Shown: one piece after another, positions 43,446-56,000 of the stretch | Layout of the letters: each line of letters starts with the position of its first letter | Numbering within the stretch: the stretch's first letter is position 1 | Assembly: GCF_040954645.1 (NCBI RefSeq) | Contig: NC_092812.1 | Coordinates: 3,410,001 to 3,474,000, forward strand | Direction of reading: 5' to 3' | From: Diabrotica undecimpunctata | Lineage: Eukaryota; Arthropoda; Insecta; Coleoptera; Chrysomelidae | DNA: 64,000 bases | The notes under the pieces: generated by a model | Told to the model about the DNA's origin: nothing | Database searches by the model: none | Seen by the model: only the letters and a program-made list of their open reading frames with translations | Position numbers and translations under genes: made by a program

Positions 43446-43495
43446 TCAAGTGAGCTCCATGGTCAAGTGGCCACCGATATACGGAGCTCACTTGA
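43446..43495. repeat. Short inverted repeat
   Basis: TCAAGTGAGCTCC at 43446-43458 and GGAGCTCACTTGA at 43483-43495 are perfect inverse copies around a 24-nt spacer. The spacer holds a third, partial copy of the 'ggtcaagtgg' word. Confidence 0.7.
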
Positions 43496-43499
43496 CCAT

Positions 43500-44710
43500 T
43501 CCATAATATTGGCTCTGTCGATTCGTCAACATGTATAGTTTCATAATTTTTAAAAATTTTGTAGAGCCCCTAAGTACCCCTGTATCATGAATGTATATCG
43601 CTTAGTTCACGTGTATATATTATAGGGGTCGTTCAGATCTTTTTCCGTGTATATTGGAACCATAAGTATATAGGTTTAAGTAAGCTCTGATAGTTTGGCA
43701 ACTATGGGATTAAGCTGTTTATTTCCAGCGGATATTCTAAACGGTTCATATGGACTCCTTACTTTTGTTATCATTCATACGCATTATAGTATGTAACAGA
43801 TATGTGTAATACCAAATACCTGTTTTTGGTAGGTACGTGCTTTTCTAAATATAGATTTATAGATACAAAAGGATTTCATTACCAAGTTGGATGTGTTTTT
43901 TCATATCCGAAAATTATCTAATATATTTTGTTAACGTGAGTATGTCTTTATACGTTTTATTTAAGAATCCGGTTAATAAGAACTTCTTTTATTTCATCCA
44001 TTGTTTCATGATATCTTATATACAGCTTTTTATTATTTTATTTCTTCTATTTTATTATTTTATTTTTTTATCTGTGTACTACATATAATTCTGGATAGAA
44101 GGTTATCTCAAAATAAATATTTATGTGCTAAAATAGATATTTTTTGTTAAAATGGGTAGTAGTCCACAAAAAAGGGAAGACTGATTAATTTATCTAACAC
44201 GAATTATACAACTTCACCAATATTACATATTTCCGAATGTTTTATCTCCTATTTATGGGTAATATGTAATCAATATAAGTGGAGTTAGTGTCAAATTTGC
44301 AATGATCTTTATAAGTAATAGCTTACTGACTGTACTTTACATGTTCAGTTCACATAAATAAACCTTGTCCCTTCAGAAAAGAGCGATTCGAATGGTAAAG
44401 TTTACTAAGAAAGTGTAATAAGTCTTGTACCACCCCACATGCACACAAGTTAACCGGTGTTTGAAGGCCAGAGTCCTCCTGGCAGATTTAAGAAAGATAA
44501 CTACCATAAGGAAGTTCCTTTCGAGGGATCAGATGGCGAGGAGCAGCTTATTTTTGTTTGTATATCTTGCAGATTTGTTGATATAGCCATTTTTTCCTTG
44601 ATTTTAGTTATAAAATGGGCTAATATTCGTGGAGTGGATGTTACGAATCTGGACTTTGTTTATTTTGCTCTCTAGCTACTTATCTTCGGATATTAGGTGG
44701 ATTGATAGCT
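43500..44710. other. AT-rich DNA without a recognisable gene
   Basis: Nothing supported. The plus-strand frame at 43891-44088 is Phe/Tyr/Ile-rich low complexity with no family features. Confidence 0.45.
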
Positions 44711-44714
44711 ACGA

Positions 44715-44901
44715 TATTGTAGGGCTTATGTATGGATGTGTAAAAGATGGATAGACGACGTAGAGAGGGATCTTAAAACCATGAACATCAGGCAGTGGCG
44801 AAGGAAAGTATCCGACAGGGCAGCATGGAAGAACATTGTTAAGCAGGCCAAGACTCACAAAGGGTTGTAGCGCCATTAGAAGAAGAAGAAGAAGAAGAAG
44901 A
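44715..44901 (+). mobile_element. RTE-like LINE 3' fragment with (GAA)n tail
   Basis: The plus strand reads RWIDDVERDLKTMNIRQWRR, then a block around SDRAAWKNIVKQAKTHKG and a stop, followed by 'gccattagaagaagaag' and a (GAA)n run to about 44900. This is the extreme C-terminus and microsatellite tail of an RTE-like element. It is severely 5'-truncated. Confidence 0.75.
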
Positions 44902-45199
44902 TGTATGGATGTGAGTCTTAATATTTGCTGAATTTGACTGACTAATTTATAACTAAATCTACGTGTTAAGTATGTGTTGGTGTCACTTATACTATCAAGG
45001 TATATTAGGCAGCAGAAGCATAGAGTTCAAGCGTGCTTCACATTTTTAGCTGACAAGTTTGCAGAGAATATTATTTTCTGGTTCTAGTTTGGCATTTGAT
45101 TTTAAAAAAAGTACTGTGAATGACAAAGTGTGATAGAAACTATCTTCAAGCTATTTATAGCGAGTCCAGAGTTTAAGGATTTCATGACACTATTGGTTC
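44902..45199. other. AT-rich DNA without a gene
   Basis: No feature is seen. Confidence 0.4.
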
Positions 45200-46260
45200 A
45201 GGTATATATTCAGATTTGTGAAAGTGTCTCTGTTAGGGACATTGAAGGAGCACACCTGACTTTTTTCGGGGTTTGGCTTAAAATTGAGTTATAATCTATT
45301 TTTGTTGTATTTAAGGTATGATTTAGATTTATCTCCACTTCACCAACAAAAGTTTTTGGCTGTGCAACAATAGATAATGTATCGTCTACATAATAAAAGT
45401 CCTAGTATTTACTGGTATGAGTTGTGTAAATGTTATACAGAGTAGGTGCCATTACAGGACCCCAAAGAGACAGTTATTCTACGTTCTTAATCTGCTATTC
45501 TTACCATTGAGTGATACGAAAAATTTTCTGTTGTGTAGGCATACGCGGATAATACAAGTGAGTTTATTACCTCAGGGGATATTACATAGATTTTGGAGAA
45601 ATACCCTATAATTTAAGGTGTCGTAAGTGGCATTAAGATTAACAAATACCACTCCTCATACCTGATATTTTTCGTACTTCTCTTTGCTGTGTTGGGCAAG
45701 ATTTAGTATTTGTGACGTATATGATTTAACCTGTCATATATAGCCACTTTTTTTTAATTTGAGTTTTTCTTCTATTATCGATTTATATTAAGGATCATGT
45801 GCAGAAGTATTTTGTATAGCTGACAAAATAAATAGATATATGGGCCGATAGCTTTTGTGGTCGTTGGAGTGTTTGCCAGGTTTAAGCAAGGCAACAACTT
45901 TGTCTTTGCTTTGCTTGTCTAAAGACGTTGGATATTAGCCATTGTTGTATTTTTGGTTCAAATTTTAGAGTTAGTTTTGTGCTCAGATCCTCAGCCAGGA
46001 GCCGTAATATTGTTCATTATATACGTGGATAGCGGATCCAAGCTCAACATCGTTGAAAGGTTCTCTCAGCTGACTGGTTTTGTTTTCTTTCATTATAAGT
46101 TTTTCTTTGCTTCTTTGCCTGCATTTAATATGTAATTTTCAGCGATCAGCTTAATACCAAATACCATAGGATTGGCCATCTATGTGCTTCCTGCATTTTG
46201 TTAAGCGCATATGTAAAGTGGAGTGTCTTTATCTCTAGATATACTCTTAATATTTATACA
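45200..46260 (-). pseudogene. Old LINE reverse-transcriptase remnant
   Basis: On the minus strand broken frames read FVNLNATYDTLNYRVFLQNL (RT motif A, with Asn replacing the Asp), then LHNRKFFVSLNGKNSRL and a stretch containing YVDDTLSIVAQPKTF (YADD-like motif C, near 45385). The order and spacing match RT. A second diverged copy of part of it lies at 59380-59720, and the 45770-46260 part recurs at 53030-53530. Many stops; inactive. Confidence 0.65.
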
Positions 46261-46274
46261 CATAATTAGAATAG

Positions 46275-46430
46275 TTATAGATGAAAAATATCCTGGCTTA
46301 AAAACCTAAGGGAATGGTTTGAAAGCAGTAGTGCAGAACTTTTTAGAGCGGCAGTTAACAGAGTCCGTATAGCCATGGTGATTTCCAACCTTCGATAGAA
46401 GATGGAACTTAAAGAAGAAGGTGGAAAAAA
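46275..46430 (+). mobile_element. RTE LINE 3' fragment
   Basis: The plus strand reads ISWLKNLREWFESSSAELF, then RAAVNRVRIAMVISNLR, a stop, and a 'gaacttaaagaagaagg' tail. It aligns with the C-terminus of the intact RTE at 29.9-33.0 kb (ISWLKNLRKWFSTTTTNLF). Only the last 50 codons remain. Confidence 0.78.
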
Positions 46431-46559
46431 GCATAAACTATCTACGTAATAAATCCCATTAACCTGTTAGTAATGGATAACCAGATATATTTAAAAAGAT
46501 TAATTAAGTGCCTTTCTTTTTATTTTGGATTTTGCATAACTAGAGCAAGCGACTAATTT

Positions 46560-48115
46560 TTGTGTATTAGTTTTGCATCAGTAGACCAAGCGCCTCTTGC
46601 GAGCGTTTTAATGATTGTAAATCGAATATTTGGCAACATATGTACATAAACGTTGTTAACAATGGTGACGTTGGCAACTTGTTGAGGCGTTTAGATTAAG
46701 AAGTAGTGGCAGTTATTGCTTAAATTTTTCTATAATAGTCACATTACAGAAGAGCTAACACAGAAAGAGAATACCTAACAAAAGACATAACACTAAGTAA
46801 AATGTATGAATTGTATATTAAAGAAGCAGACAATGACCTTGTTAAATTTTCGTTTTACAAAAAAATGTTTTTAACACGATTTAATCTTCAAAGAAAAAAG
46901 TTAAAAAAAGTAACTTGTAGTAGATGTGATTGTTTCGAATTAGAAATTAAAAGTTGCGCAGATAACGAACAATTAAGCAAGTTAAAAAAAGAAAAAATGT
47001 GCACTTAGAATAAGCTGAAAATGCACAATCTAGAAGAAAGCTAGACATGAAGATAAGCAACTATTAACCAGAAGTGGAAACCTTTTGTTTTGATTTAAAG
47101 AAAAACTCTTCCCCTTCCGAGAATTCTAATAAATATTGTATATTATAAGCGTCAATTATGTATTTACAATCTTGGTATCCATAGCGCCAAGGATAACAAA
47201 GGTCATTGTTATATTTGGATAGAAGGTGAAGCTGGTCGGGGAGCCCAGGACGTAGGCATTTGTCTTAAGAAACATATTGAAGAAAATGTTACTTCTGCGA
47301 GACATGTAATTTTTTGGTCAGACCCTTGTGGCGGCCAAAACCGCAACATCAAAATAGTTTTGATTCTGAAAACGACTTTGGAAACTCATCCTACCATTGA
47401 AAAAATTACATTACGCTATTTCCTTCCTAGTCATAGCTTTTACCCAATGGTAGTGATTTTGGAGATTTTGAAAATGCCCTAAAATTTCAACAACGTTTAT
47501 ATATCGTTGATGATTAAATAAACGTGATGAAAAAATCCCGTAAAAAGAAACCACTAGTAGTTCACAGAATGAAAAAAGAAGAATTCGTTGGAACAAAGAA
47601 GTTAGAAACTATGATTACAAACCGTAAGTCAGACATAGAAAACAGTAAGGCTGGTTTAAAACAAGAGAAATTTAAATAAGAAAGGATATACCACTCATTA
47701 TTTTTATGAAAACTTAACACTAGTGAAGTTGAAGTAAATCTTTACAAGGATTTTTAAAAAGGACGGCCTGTTGCAATGCAATCCGTAAGTAACCACTTGA
47801 TTCCTCTTTGGCCCACAGGCAAGCCACTTTTTGTGCCCAAGCTTAACGACAATCTTTAACGCACCTAATACCAAATGATGCAAAACCTTTGTATTGCTCT
47901 CTTTTCAGAAACAATACAATAGAAGACGACATTAAAAGATTTTATATTTTTGATTAATTTCTTAAGTATGTAATATAAAATATTCAAAAACAACGACTAT
48001 TTTTGTCATACCCAAAAAGAAATAATAGTTTGTGGCCTACCAATAATTCACTAAAAGTGATATTTTAGTTACTCATCACTAGACCAAACGACCTCCATGT
48101 CGCTTGGTCTACTGA
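46560..48115 (+). pseudogene. Second transposase-like relic of the unassigned DDE family, with possible TIRs
   Basis: Pieces: KMYELYIKEADNDLVKFSFY (46800), LTRFNLQRKKLKKVTCSRCD (46870), then HCYIWIEGEAGRGAQDVG near 47205, VIFWSDPCGGQNRNIKIV near 47310 and LRYFLPSHSF near 47415. They align in order with the minus-strand gene at 22.6-24.8 kb (WLDNCTAQNKN, FEPGHTF). 'catcagtagaccaagcg' at about 46570 and its inverse 'cgcttggtctactgatg' at about 48100 are perfect inverted repeats that may be the element ends. Frameshifts and stops make it inactive. Confidence 0.58.
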
Positions 48116-48915
48116 TGTATAACACAATTACACAATGTGGCGAAAATCGTAAGTCGACCAAAAGACTTTTTTTTTGTTTTTCTTTAATATTGGAAAAGTT
48201 ACTATTTCGCACTTATAAGAAACATAAAAAACTGTATTCGAAAACAACAAATTACGACAATTGTAACATATAGTGAATTTTAATAGAGTGAAAACTTTAA
48301 AGTCAAATATCTCAAAATCATATTTTGGCACTTGTTCAAGTGATGAATTACGCCGTCCATATAAAATTACGAGACAATATTCATATGCTGTGGACAAATC
48401 GTCATAATTGCGTTATATTGATATGTATACGACAATCAGCTGTAAAAGTCATTGCCTTTTTTTTGCCGTATCATATTTTAGCATAGTCTTCTGATTTATT
48501 TTGTAGTATGTTAACTAAACCGGTTTAGTTTGCGTGAAATGAATCCACAATTCGTCTAATAATATTATGTTTTTAAAACAGTTGTGTTTTTATGCTCATC
48601 CGTTCACTTTTTGTAAAGCAGTCTGTGTAAATATTAGGGATTTACTTATATAATCCTTTTGTATATATAATTTGTTTATTGATTTTACTTTTTAGATAAA
48701 GTTTCATAATTATAGTCCTCTTGCTTTTATTATCTATGGTAATACATATACATACCCAATTCGAAAGGGAGAAAACCAGCGGTTTCTAGATTAAACATAG
48801 ACATTCTTCTCTCTATCTCTCTCTATGTTATATAAAGATCATCGTCATCGCATAGTCAAAACACAGCAAGATTCTATTGCCTTTTCTTCTTTTTGTCTCC
48901 TCATTTCTATTGTAA
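48116..48915. other. AT-rich DNA without a recognisable gene
   Basis: Nothing supported. The 89-aa minus-strand frame at 48128-48397 shows no family features. Confidence 0.4.
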
Positions 48916-50059
48916 ACTCAGCCACGTAAATGACGTTTTAAAAATTTGTTAATATTTCTGAGGTGCCTTTCCTGGGATAATTTTTTAAGCCTAGTTCGTT
49001 TGATTACAAGTAATTGATTTGATAGCTTCCAACAGAGAAGTATTGATTGTAGGTAGAATAGCAAGTGTTGACAAATATGATGGGTCGGTAGGTAGTCTCA
49101 TTATTCCTAAATCTGATCATATGTTACCTCCACCCTTCATTTGTAGACATCGTCTCGTGGCATTCTCCCAATATAACTTGGTAATGCAGTTATTAAGAGA
49201 GCCTTTGGATATAGCTAGCTGAACGTTGGAGTTGAGATTGAGTTTCTTGTACGACATTGCTATCTTTATATATGTGTTTGACATTGGCATTAGTTCCGTT
49301 CGTATTGGTTAGTACTCGGACCTTTGTAAGTCGGAAAATACCTCTGATGGCTTTTCTAGCAATCCTGATTCCTGATCTAATTAATACGTTCTTGTCACAT
49401 ATCCACACATTAGCACTGGTTTAATAACTGTTTTATATATCCTGCTTTTAGAGATTCGTATTAGACTTCTGGATTTAAAAGTGTTATAAGGGTTATATAT
49501 ACATCAATTAGCTACCTGAATATTCCCTTTTATTTCTTATGTAACAACGTTATCTACGATATCTAAAACGCTGCAATCTTTCAAAATGATATGGCTTTAT
49601 CGTATGGAGTTACGTTATGCCCCACTCTACATCCTCTCTTTTGTATGTTAAAGAACATTTATTTGATTTTTTTATTAGTGACTATTAGACCGTTTTTTTG
49701 CTGCTAATAGCATTATTTTATAGCATTCTATTATTTAATTTATGGATTAAATCCGGATAGCAAATAGATATTCTTTACTTTCTCAGATATTCTAACATAC
49801 AAAATCCTATTAAATTGTCAAAACCTTCCTTGCATATTCTGTTCACTTATGAGGGGCAGCAATATCAGTACCAAAATAAGGCGTATAGTCCTGGACTGGC
49901 TAGTTGTTGGATAATAGGAAGCATGAGTCTAGCAATTTTATTGCTTCCGGGACTGCACCAGGTATCGGGGAGCAGAAATATCATTACCAAGTTAATGCAT
50001 ATAGGAATTGTTGCTTGAACTTTATTATTATGAACATCATTTAATCTTCTTTATAATAA

Positions 50060-51058
50060 AAGTGATCATCATCATTCAATCTTCGCTTATCCACTGCTGG
50101 ACATAGATCTCCCTCATAATTTTCCATCTATTTCGATCTTGTGCCTCTTGCATCCAATTCCTATGACAACGTTTTAGATCGTCAGTCCAACGTGTTGGTG
50201 GACGACCTCTGCTTCGGTAGGCATCATCTCTTGGTCTCCATTCCAGTATCCGCTTGTCCATCTATTATCTGTCATTCGAGCCACGTGACCTGTCCAGTTC
50301 CATTTCAGTGTTGCTACTCTCTCTACTGCATCAGCCACTCCGGTTCTTTGTCGTAGCTGGCGATTTGGGATCTTGTCTCGTAGTGAAATGCCCAACATAG
50401 CACGCTCCATCGCCCTTTGACACACACGGATCTTTTGAACTGTTCTCCTTGTCATGGTCAACGTTTCCGCACCGTAAGTTAACACTGGCAAAACACACTG
50501 ATTAAACGTTTTTCTTTTAAGGCATATTGGTATATCAGACGATTTAAAAATATGGTTCAGCTTGCCGAAGGCTGCCCAAGTCAGTCTTATATGACGGAGA
50601 AGCTCAACGGTTTGGTTATCTTTTCCTATGCGAATCTCATGACCTAGGTATTTATAGGCCATTACCTGGTCTATGGATCTTGTTCCTACGCATATATCTT
50701 CGCTGACTACAAGATTTGTCATCATCTGGGTTTTAGATATATTTATTTTCAATCCCCCTTCTAGCGAGGAACGGTAGAGCTGATTTAAAAGTTCTTTGGC
50801 CTCATCTATCCTATCAGCTATTAGTACAATATCATCTGCAAACCTTAGATGGCTAAGCTTTTCTCCGTTTATATTTATGCCCTTGTCGGTCAGTTTTGCC
50901 CTTTTACATATATATTCCAAAAGCGTAGTGAACAGTTTCGGTGATATGGTGTCCCTCTGGCGTACTCCACGTTGTATCGGGAATTTCTGGGTTTGACGAT
51001 CACCCACTCTAACACTGGCTATTGCGTTTTTGTATATGTGTTTAATTAAACACATTAT
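50060..51058 (-). pseudogene. 5'-truncated RTE-like LINE insertion (RT C-terminal half)
   Basis: On the minus strand 50174-51055 reads QRGVRQRDTISPKLFTTLLE (motif B), HLRFADDIVLIAD (motif C), KYLGHEIRIGKDNQ and the RTE-type block WNWTGHVARMTDNRW. After a frameshift RGRPPTRWTDDLKRCHRNW follows to 50076, then a (GAT)n-like tail (plus strand 'gatcatcatcatt'). Motif A and everything upstream are missing. It is a different RTE lineage from the one at 29.9 kb. Copy C of the surrounding repeat lacks it at about 55140-55180. Confidence 0.82.
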
Positions 51059-51359
51059 TAAATAACACTATATTTCCTAGTAAAATCATCATGACTTTAC
51101 AATAAGACAAATTTTCGATTGTTGGTTATGGAAATATCATGTACATACCACCGGGTTCCCTATGTGGATATCCAGCAAAATCCGTATACTCATGATACGG
51201 GAAACAAAAAACCAAAGATGAAAATATGCACCAAGAAACACTGAGTTATAAAACAGTCGAATAAAATATAAATTCTCTATTCAAATAGTCAAAAAATTAA
51301 TGAACATCTTACTAAAATAGAAATGAGGCCTATTTAAGATGTAATCTATTAACGGGCCA

Positions 51360-51970
51360 ACGTACAAAGCACTCCTAGCATGTGCTAATGATATAGATCT
51401 CATAAGAAACTCTCGAGTGAAGAGAGCACGAAAAACGTTTTACTTAAAATCAACGAAATGAAAACCAAATACAAGCGAATCAACAGAAGAGACCAATTTA
51501 ATAAATCTTGATAAAATATTAAAGTTAACAACTACAATTTCATTAATATGGAACACTTTAAATATTTTAGATAAATAATCACGGTTAATAATAATGCCAC
51601 TAAAGAAATACAGATCATAATTTAAACTTTTTACCTATTTTAATACATAGATGCGAATCATGGACAATGACTAAAACAGATAAAGAAGAACTACGAATAT
51701 TTGAAAGGAAAATAATAGGAAAATTGTTTTAACCTCATTATCATATTGCTACAAATCCGTATAGAAGAAGAACACATACTGAATAAAGAAAGCTCTTATA
51801 ACGATATTGTTTAGGAAAATAAATTGCTTAAGGTAGATCGGACACATGCATAGACGCCAAGATGTCAAACTTGTTAAACTGGTATGGAAGGAAGTTAGCA
51901 CAGAAGAATGCCACTTGGGCGTCTCAGTATGCAATGAAGAGAAAACATCCAATCATATCTCAAAAAATTA
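51360..51970 (+). pseudogene. RTE-like RT remnant in repeat copy A
   Basis: Broken plus-strand frames give GPTYKALLACANDIDLIRNS (degraded YADD motif), KINEMKTKYKRINRR, NYNFINMEHFKYFR and LRXIGHMHRRQDVKLVKLVWK-type text. The order is that of the C-terminal half of an RTE-like RT. The homologous segment lies at 55400-55980. Confidence 0.6.
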
Positions 51971-52047
51971 ACATCGTGAAGGTTCTTCTTTGAACCTCAT
52001 AACAAATGGCTAATCTTTTACTTTTCATTAAAAATTTAAATTTTAAT

Positions 52048-53010
52048 AAGCCACATAAATAACGTTTTAAAAATTTATGTCAATATTTCTGAAGTGCCTT
52101 TCCTGGGATAACTTTTTTTATTCTGGTTTGTTTGATTACATGTAATTGATTTGATAGTCCCCAACAGATGAGTATTGACTATAGGTAGGATAGCAGGTAG
52201 TTGACCAGGCATGTGTTGATAAATATGATGGGTCGGTAGATAGTCTCATGATTCCTAAATCTGACCTCATGTTACCTTCCCCCTTCATTTGTGGAAGTCC
52301 TAAGGAGATTTTTTCTCTTGGGGCATTCTCCCAATTTAACTTGGCAATGCAGTTATTATAAAGCCTTTGGATATAGCCAGCGCAACTTTAGCATTGAGAT
52401 TTAGCTTCTTGTACGACGTTGCTGTCTTTATATACGTGTTTGACCTTGGCATTATTTCCGTTCGTTAATGGTTAGTACGCGGACCTTTGTAAGTCGGAAA
52501 ATACTTCTGATGGCTTTTCTAGCAATCCTGATCTAATTAACACCTGAGTTTTACGTACATTGTTTTGTCAGCGTTCTCGTCACATATCCACACATTAGCA
52601 CTGGTTTAATCACTGTTTTATATATCCTGATTTAAGAGAGTGGTATTAGACTTCTGAATTTAAAAGTATTATAAGAGTTATGTATACATCAGTTAGCTAC
52701 CTGAATATTCCCTTTTATTTCTTATGTTACAAAGTTATCTACGATATATAAAACGTTTCAATCCTTTAAAATTATATGGGTTTATTGTTACGTTATGCCC
52801 TTCTCTACGTCATCTCTTTTGTATGTTAAAAAACATTTATATGCTTTATTACTGACTATTAGATCGTTTTTTTTTTTCGCTAATATCATTATTTTATAGC
52901 ATCCCATTATTTAATTTATGGATTAAATCCGGATAGCAAATTGATATTCTTCACTTATGACATTCTGCAATTATTGTTGGATAGCCCAAAATTGACGAAG
53001 TAAGTCTAAA
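52048..53010. repeat. Diverged repeat copy B
   Basis: Matches 48916-49790 of copy A, ending near 'tggattaaatccggatagcaaat'. It contains the extra block 'cacctgagttttacgtac' that is also in copy C. Confidence 0.7.
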
Positions 53011-53029
53011 ACGTTAATCACAAAAAACT

Positions 53030-53530
53030 TATCGGTAAAATTATATTAAGGATTATGTGCAGAAGTATTTTATATAGCCGACAAAATAAATATATTGACC
53101 GATAGTTTTTGTGGTCGTTGGAGTTTTTTTGCAGGTTTAAGCAAGGTAACAACTTTGTCTTTGCTTTGCTTGTCTGCAGACTGTTGTGTAGTAGTTGTGT
53201 ATCAGTAATTGTTGTGTTTTTGGTACAAATTTTATAAGCTTTGTGCTTAGATCTTCAGTCAGTAACCGTAATATTGTTCATTATATAGGTAGATAGTGGA
53301 TCCAAGCTCAACATAGTTGAAAGGTTCCCTCAGCTGACTGGTTTTGTCCTCTCTCATTTAAGTTTTTCTTTACTTATTTGCCAGCAGAGATAGCACTTTT
53401 ACATTTATTATGTGTTTTTCAGGAATCATATTAATACCAAATACCCTAGGTTTGGCCCTCTATATGTTTCCTGCACTAGAAATACGTCACATTTGTGCTA
53501 AGCACCCTTAATATTTATAGACATAATTAG
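53030..53530. repeat. Copy of the LINE remnant segment at 45770-46260
   Basis: Shared text includes 'gtgcagaagtattttatatag', 'aacaactttgtctttgctttgcttgtct' (two words quoted in part) and 'ttccctcagctgactggttttgt'. The same order is seen in both places, so the segment was duplicated or derives from the same LINE family. Confidence 0.65.
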
Positions 53531-54414
53531 AATAGTTAGTCCTAAAAAGGGCCGATTTGACAAAAATCATATTGAACGGGTGATTAGCCGATTAATTTTT
53601 TGTTCATTACCCAGGTTACGTCAGATTGCGGTGGTCTTATTAGTACTTAAATTTTCGTAAAGGCTTCTCTTTTGAAATCCATAATAAATGGCTAATCTTT
53701 AACTTTTCATTAAAAATTTAAATTTTACATACTGTTACTTTTCGACAATATTTCGGATCAGATATGTATAGTAATCACCGTACTTAATATAGAGTCTCTT
53801 TGTGAAAAGTAAGTGAGTTTATCATATCGGTGACAACTCATATATGGATAATAAGGACATAAACGGGTAAAATAAGTGTACAAAATTTCAAATAAATATA
53901 TCGACGGTATTGCTCAGAAGATGGGTTTATCCCAGAAATCAAAGGTTACAGGTATATTAAAGGTTCTGTTTACGTATTTTCATGACTAAAAAAGTATATT
54001 TAAAATAAAAGCCTTAAGGTATTTTTAGATTCTATGGAAATAAGAATTTAGGGAAATCAGCAAATTAAAAAATACAGCCATAATTCTAAATCACCAACTT
54101 GAGACAAACAGTTGTCCCCTCTTCAACTTATTCAGTTACAGGCTATAACATGTAAACGCATACCTGTTTTATTGTCAGATAAAATAAATTTCCATCAAGT
54201 GACAGTCGAATCAATCACTTACTTAAAGAGTAGGAAAAGACATGCTTATGCTTTAGAGTACGGGTACTTTATTACAAAGTACCCTTTGCTTTTGGCAATT
54301 AGTTTTTTACTTTCTCAGCGATGGATCTCTCTTTCCTCATCAATAATGTTTTCGCTCGATACTGTCTGAATATCTTATTCTACGATATTTAGATTTCACT
54401 ATATGCTCTACATT
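53531..54414. other. AT-rich DNA without a recognisable gene
   Basis: Only about 53660-53730 ('aaatggctaatctttaactt') matches 51990-52040. Nothing else is supported. Confidence 0.4.
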
Positions 54415-56000
54415 TCTTGGCAATACTTCTAATGGGTTTTCTGGTAATACTGATCTTATTAATACCTGAGTTTTACTTACATTGTTTTGTCAGCGTTCTC
54501 GTCATGTATCCAGTCAATAGCATTGGTTTAATCACTATTTTATATATCCTTATTTTAGGGATTCGTATTAGACTTCTGGATTTAAAAGTGTTATGAGGGT
54601 TATATATACATCAGTTAGTTACCTGAATATTCCATTTTATTTCTTATGTGACAACGTTATCTACGATACCCAAAATGCTGCAATCTTTCAAAATTATATG
54701 GGTTTAGTGTTACGTTATGCTCTACTCTACATCCTTTCTTTTGTATGTTAAAGAACATTTATTTGGTTTTCTGATTACTGACTATTAGACCGTTTTTTTG
54801 CTGCTTGTAGCATTATTCTATAGCATTCTTATATTTAATTTATGGATTAAACCGGATAGAAAATAGATATTCTTCACTTTCTCAGAGAAATAATATTCTA
54901 ACATACAAAATCCTATTAAATTTCCAAAACCTTCCTTGAATATTAAATTCACTTATGAGTGGCAGAAGCAACATCAGTACTATAATAAGGCGTATAGTCC
55001 TGGACCGGCTAATCGTTGGATAATAGGAAGCATGAGTGTAGCAGTTTTAATGTTTTCCTGACTGCTATCTGGGATCGAGGAGCAGAGATATCAGTACCAA
55101 GTTAATGCATATAGGAATTGTAGCTTGAACTTTATTATTATTAAATTAAATTAAATTAAATTAAAATTAAATAGCACTATATTTTCTAGTAAAATCGTCA
55201 TCACTTTACAGTAAGACAAATTTTCGAACGTTGGTTATGAAAACGTTAAGGACATACCACCGAACTCCCTATGTCAAAAAAACAGAGATTAAAATAGGCG
55301 CCAAGAAACTGTATTATAAAACAGTCGAATAAATACAGATTCTCGATTTAAATATTCAAAAAATTAATGAACAGCTTACTAAAATAGAAATAACGCATAT
55401 TTAAGATGCAATCCATTAATGGACCAAGGTACAAAGCACTCCTAGCATATTCTAAGGACATTGATCTCATAAGAAACTCTCTCCCATCCGCAAACGACAT
55501 CTTTAACAAAGTGAGGAAAGTACCAAAACTGTTTCACTTAAAATCAACAAAATGAAAACCAAATACAAGCGAATCAAGAGAAGAGAGCAATTCAATACAT
55601 CTAGATAAAATAATAAAGTCAACAACTACAATTTTGAAAGTATGGAATACTTTAAATATCTTAGATCAATAATCACGGTTAATAATAATGTCACTAAAGA
55701 AATACAGAGCATAATTCTTCTAAAATTTTTTACCCTCATTATTATATCACTACAAATCCGTATAGAATAAGAACATATACTGAATAAAGAAAGCTATTAT
55801 AACGATATTATTCAGGAAAATAAATCGCTTAAGGTAGATCGGACACATGCATAGCCGCCAAGATGTCAAACTTGTAAAACTGGTATGGAAGAAACTTAGC
55901 ACAGAAGAATGCCACTTGGGTGTCTCAGTATACAATAGAAAGAAAACATCCAATCATATCTTAGGAAATTAACATTTCATTGAAGATTCGTGGAAAATCT
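54415..56000. repeat. Diverged repeat copy C
   Basis: Matches 49330-51965 of copy A without the RTE insertion. The pre-insertion site is at about 55125-55180, where a (TTAAA)n-like run is present. Its right part (55400-55980) contains the RTE-like RT remnant. Confidence 0.72.

Larger units (their letters stand above)
48916..52047. repeat. Diverged repeat copy A (interrupted by an RTE insertion)
   Basis: It starts 'agccacgtaaatgacg' and matches copy B from 52048 ('agccacataaataacg') for about 0.9 kb, with long near-identical blocks (for example 'gtgcctttcctgggata', 'atatgatgggtcggta', 'acacattagcactggtttaat'). From about 49330 on it matches copy C at 54415-56000, except for the RTE piece at about 50060-51058. 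Broken minus-strand LINE-type frames run through it (RSGIRIARKAIRGIF near 49370). Confidence 0.75.
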
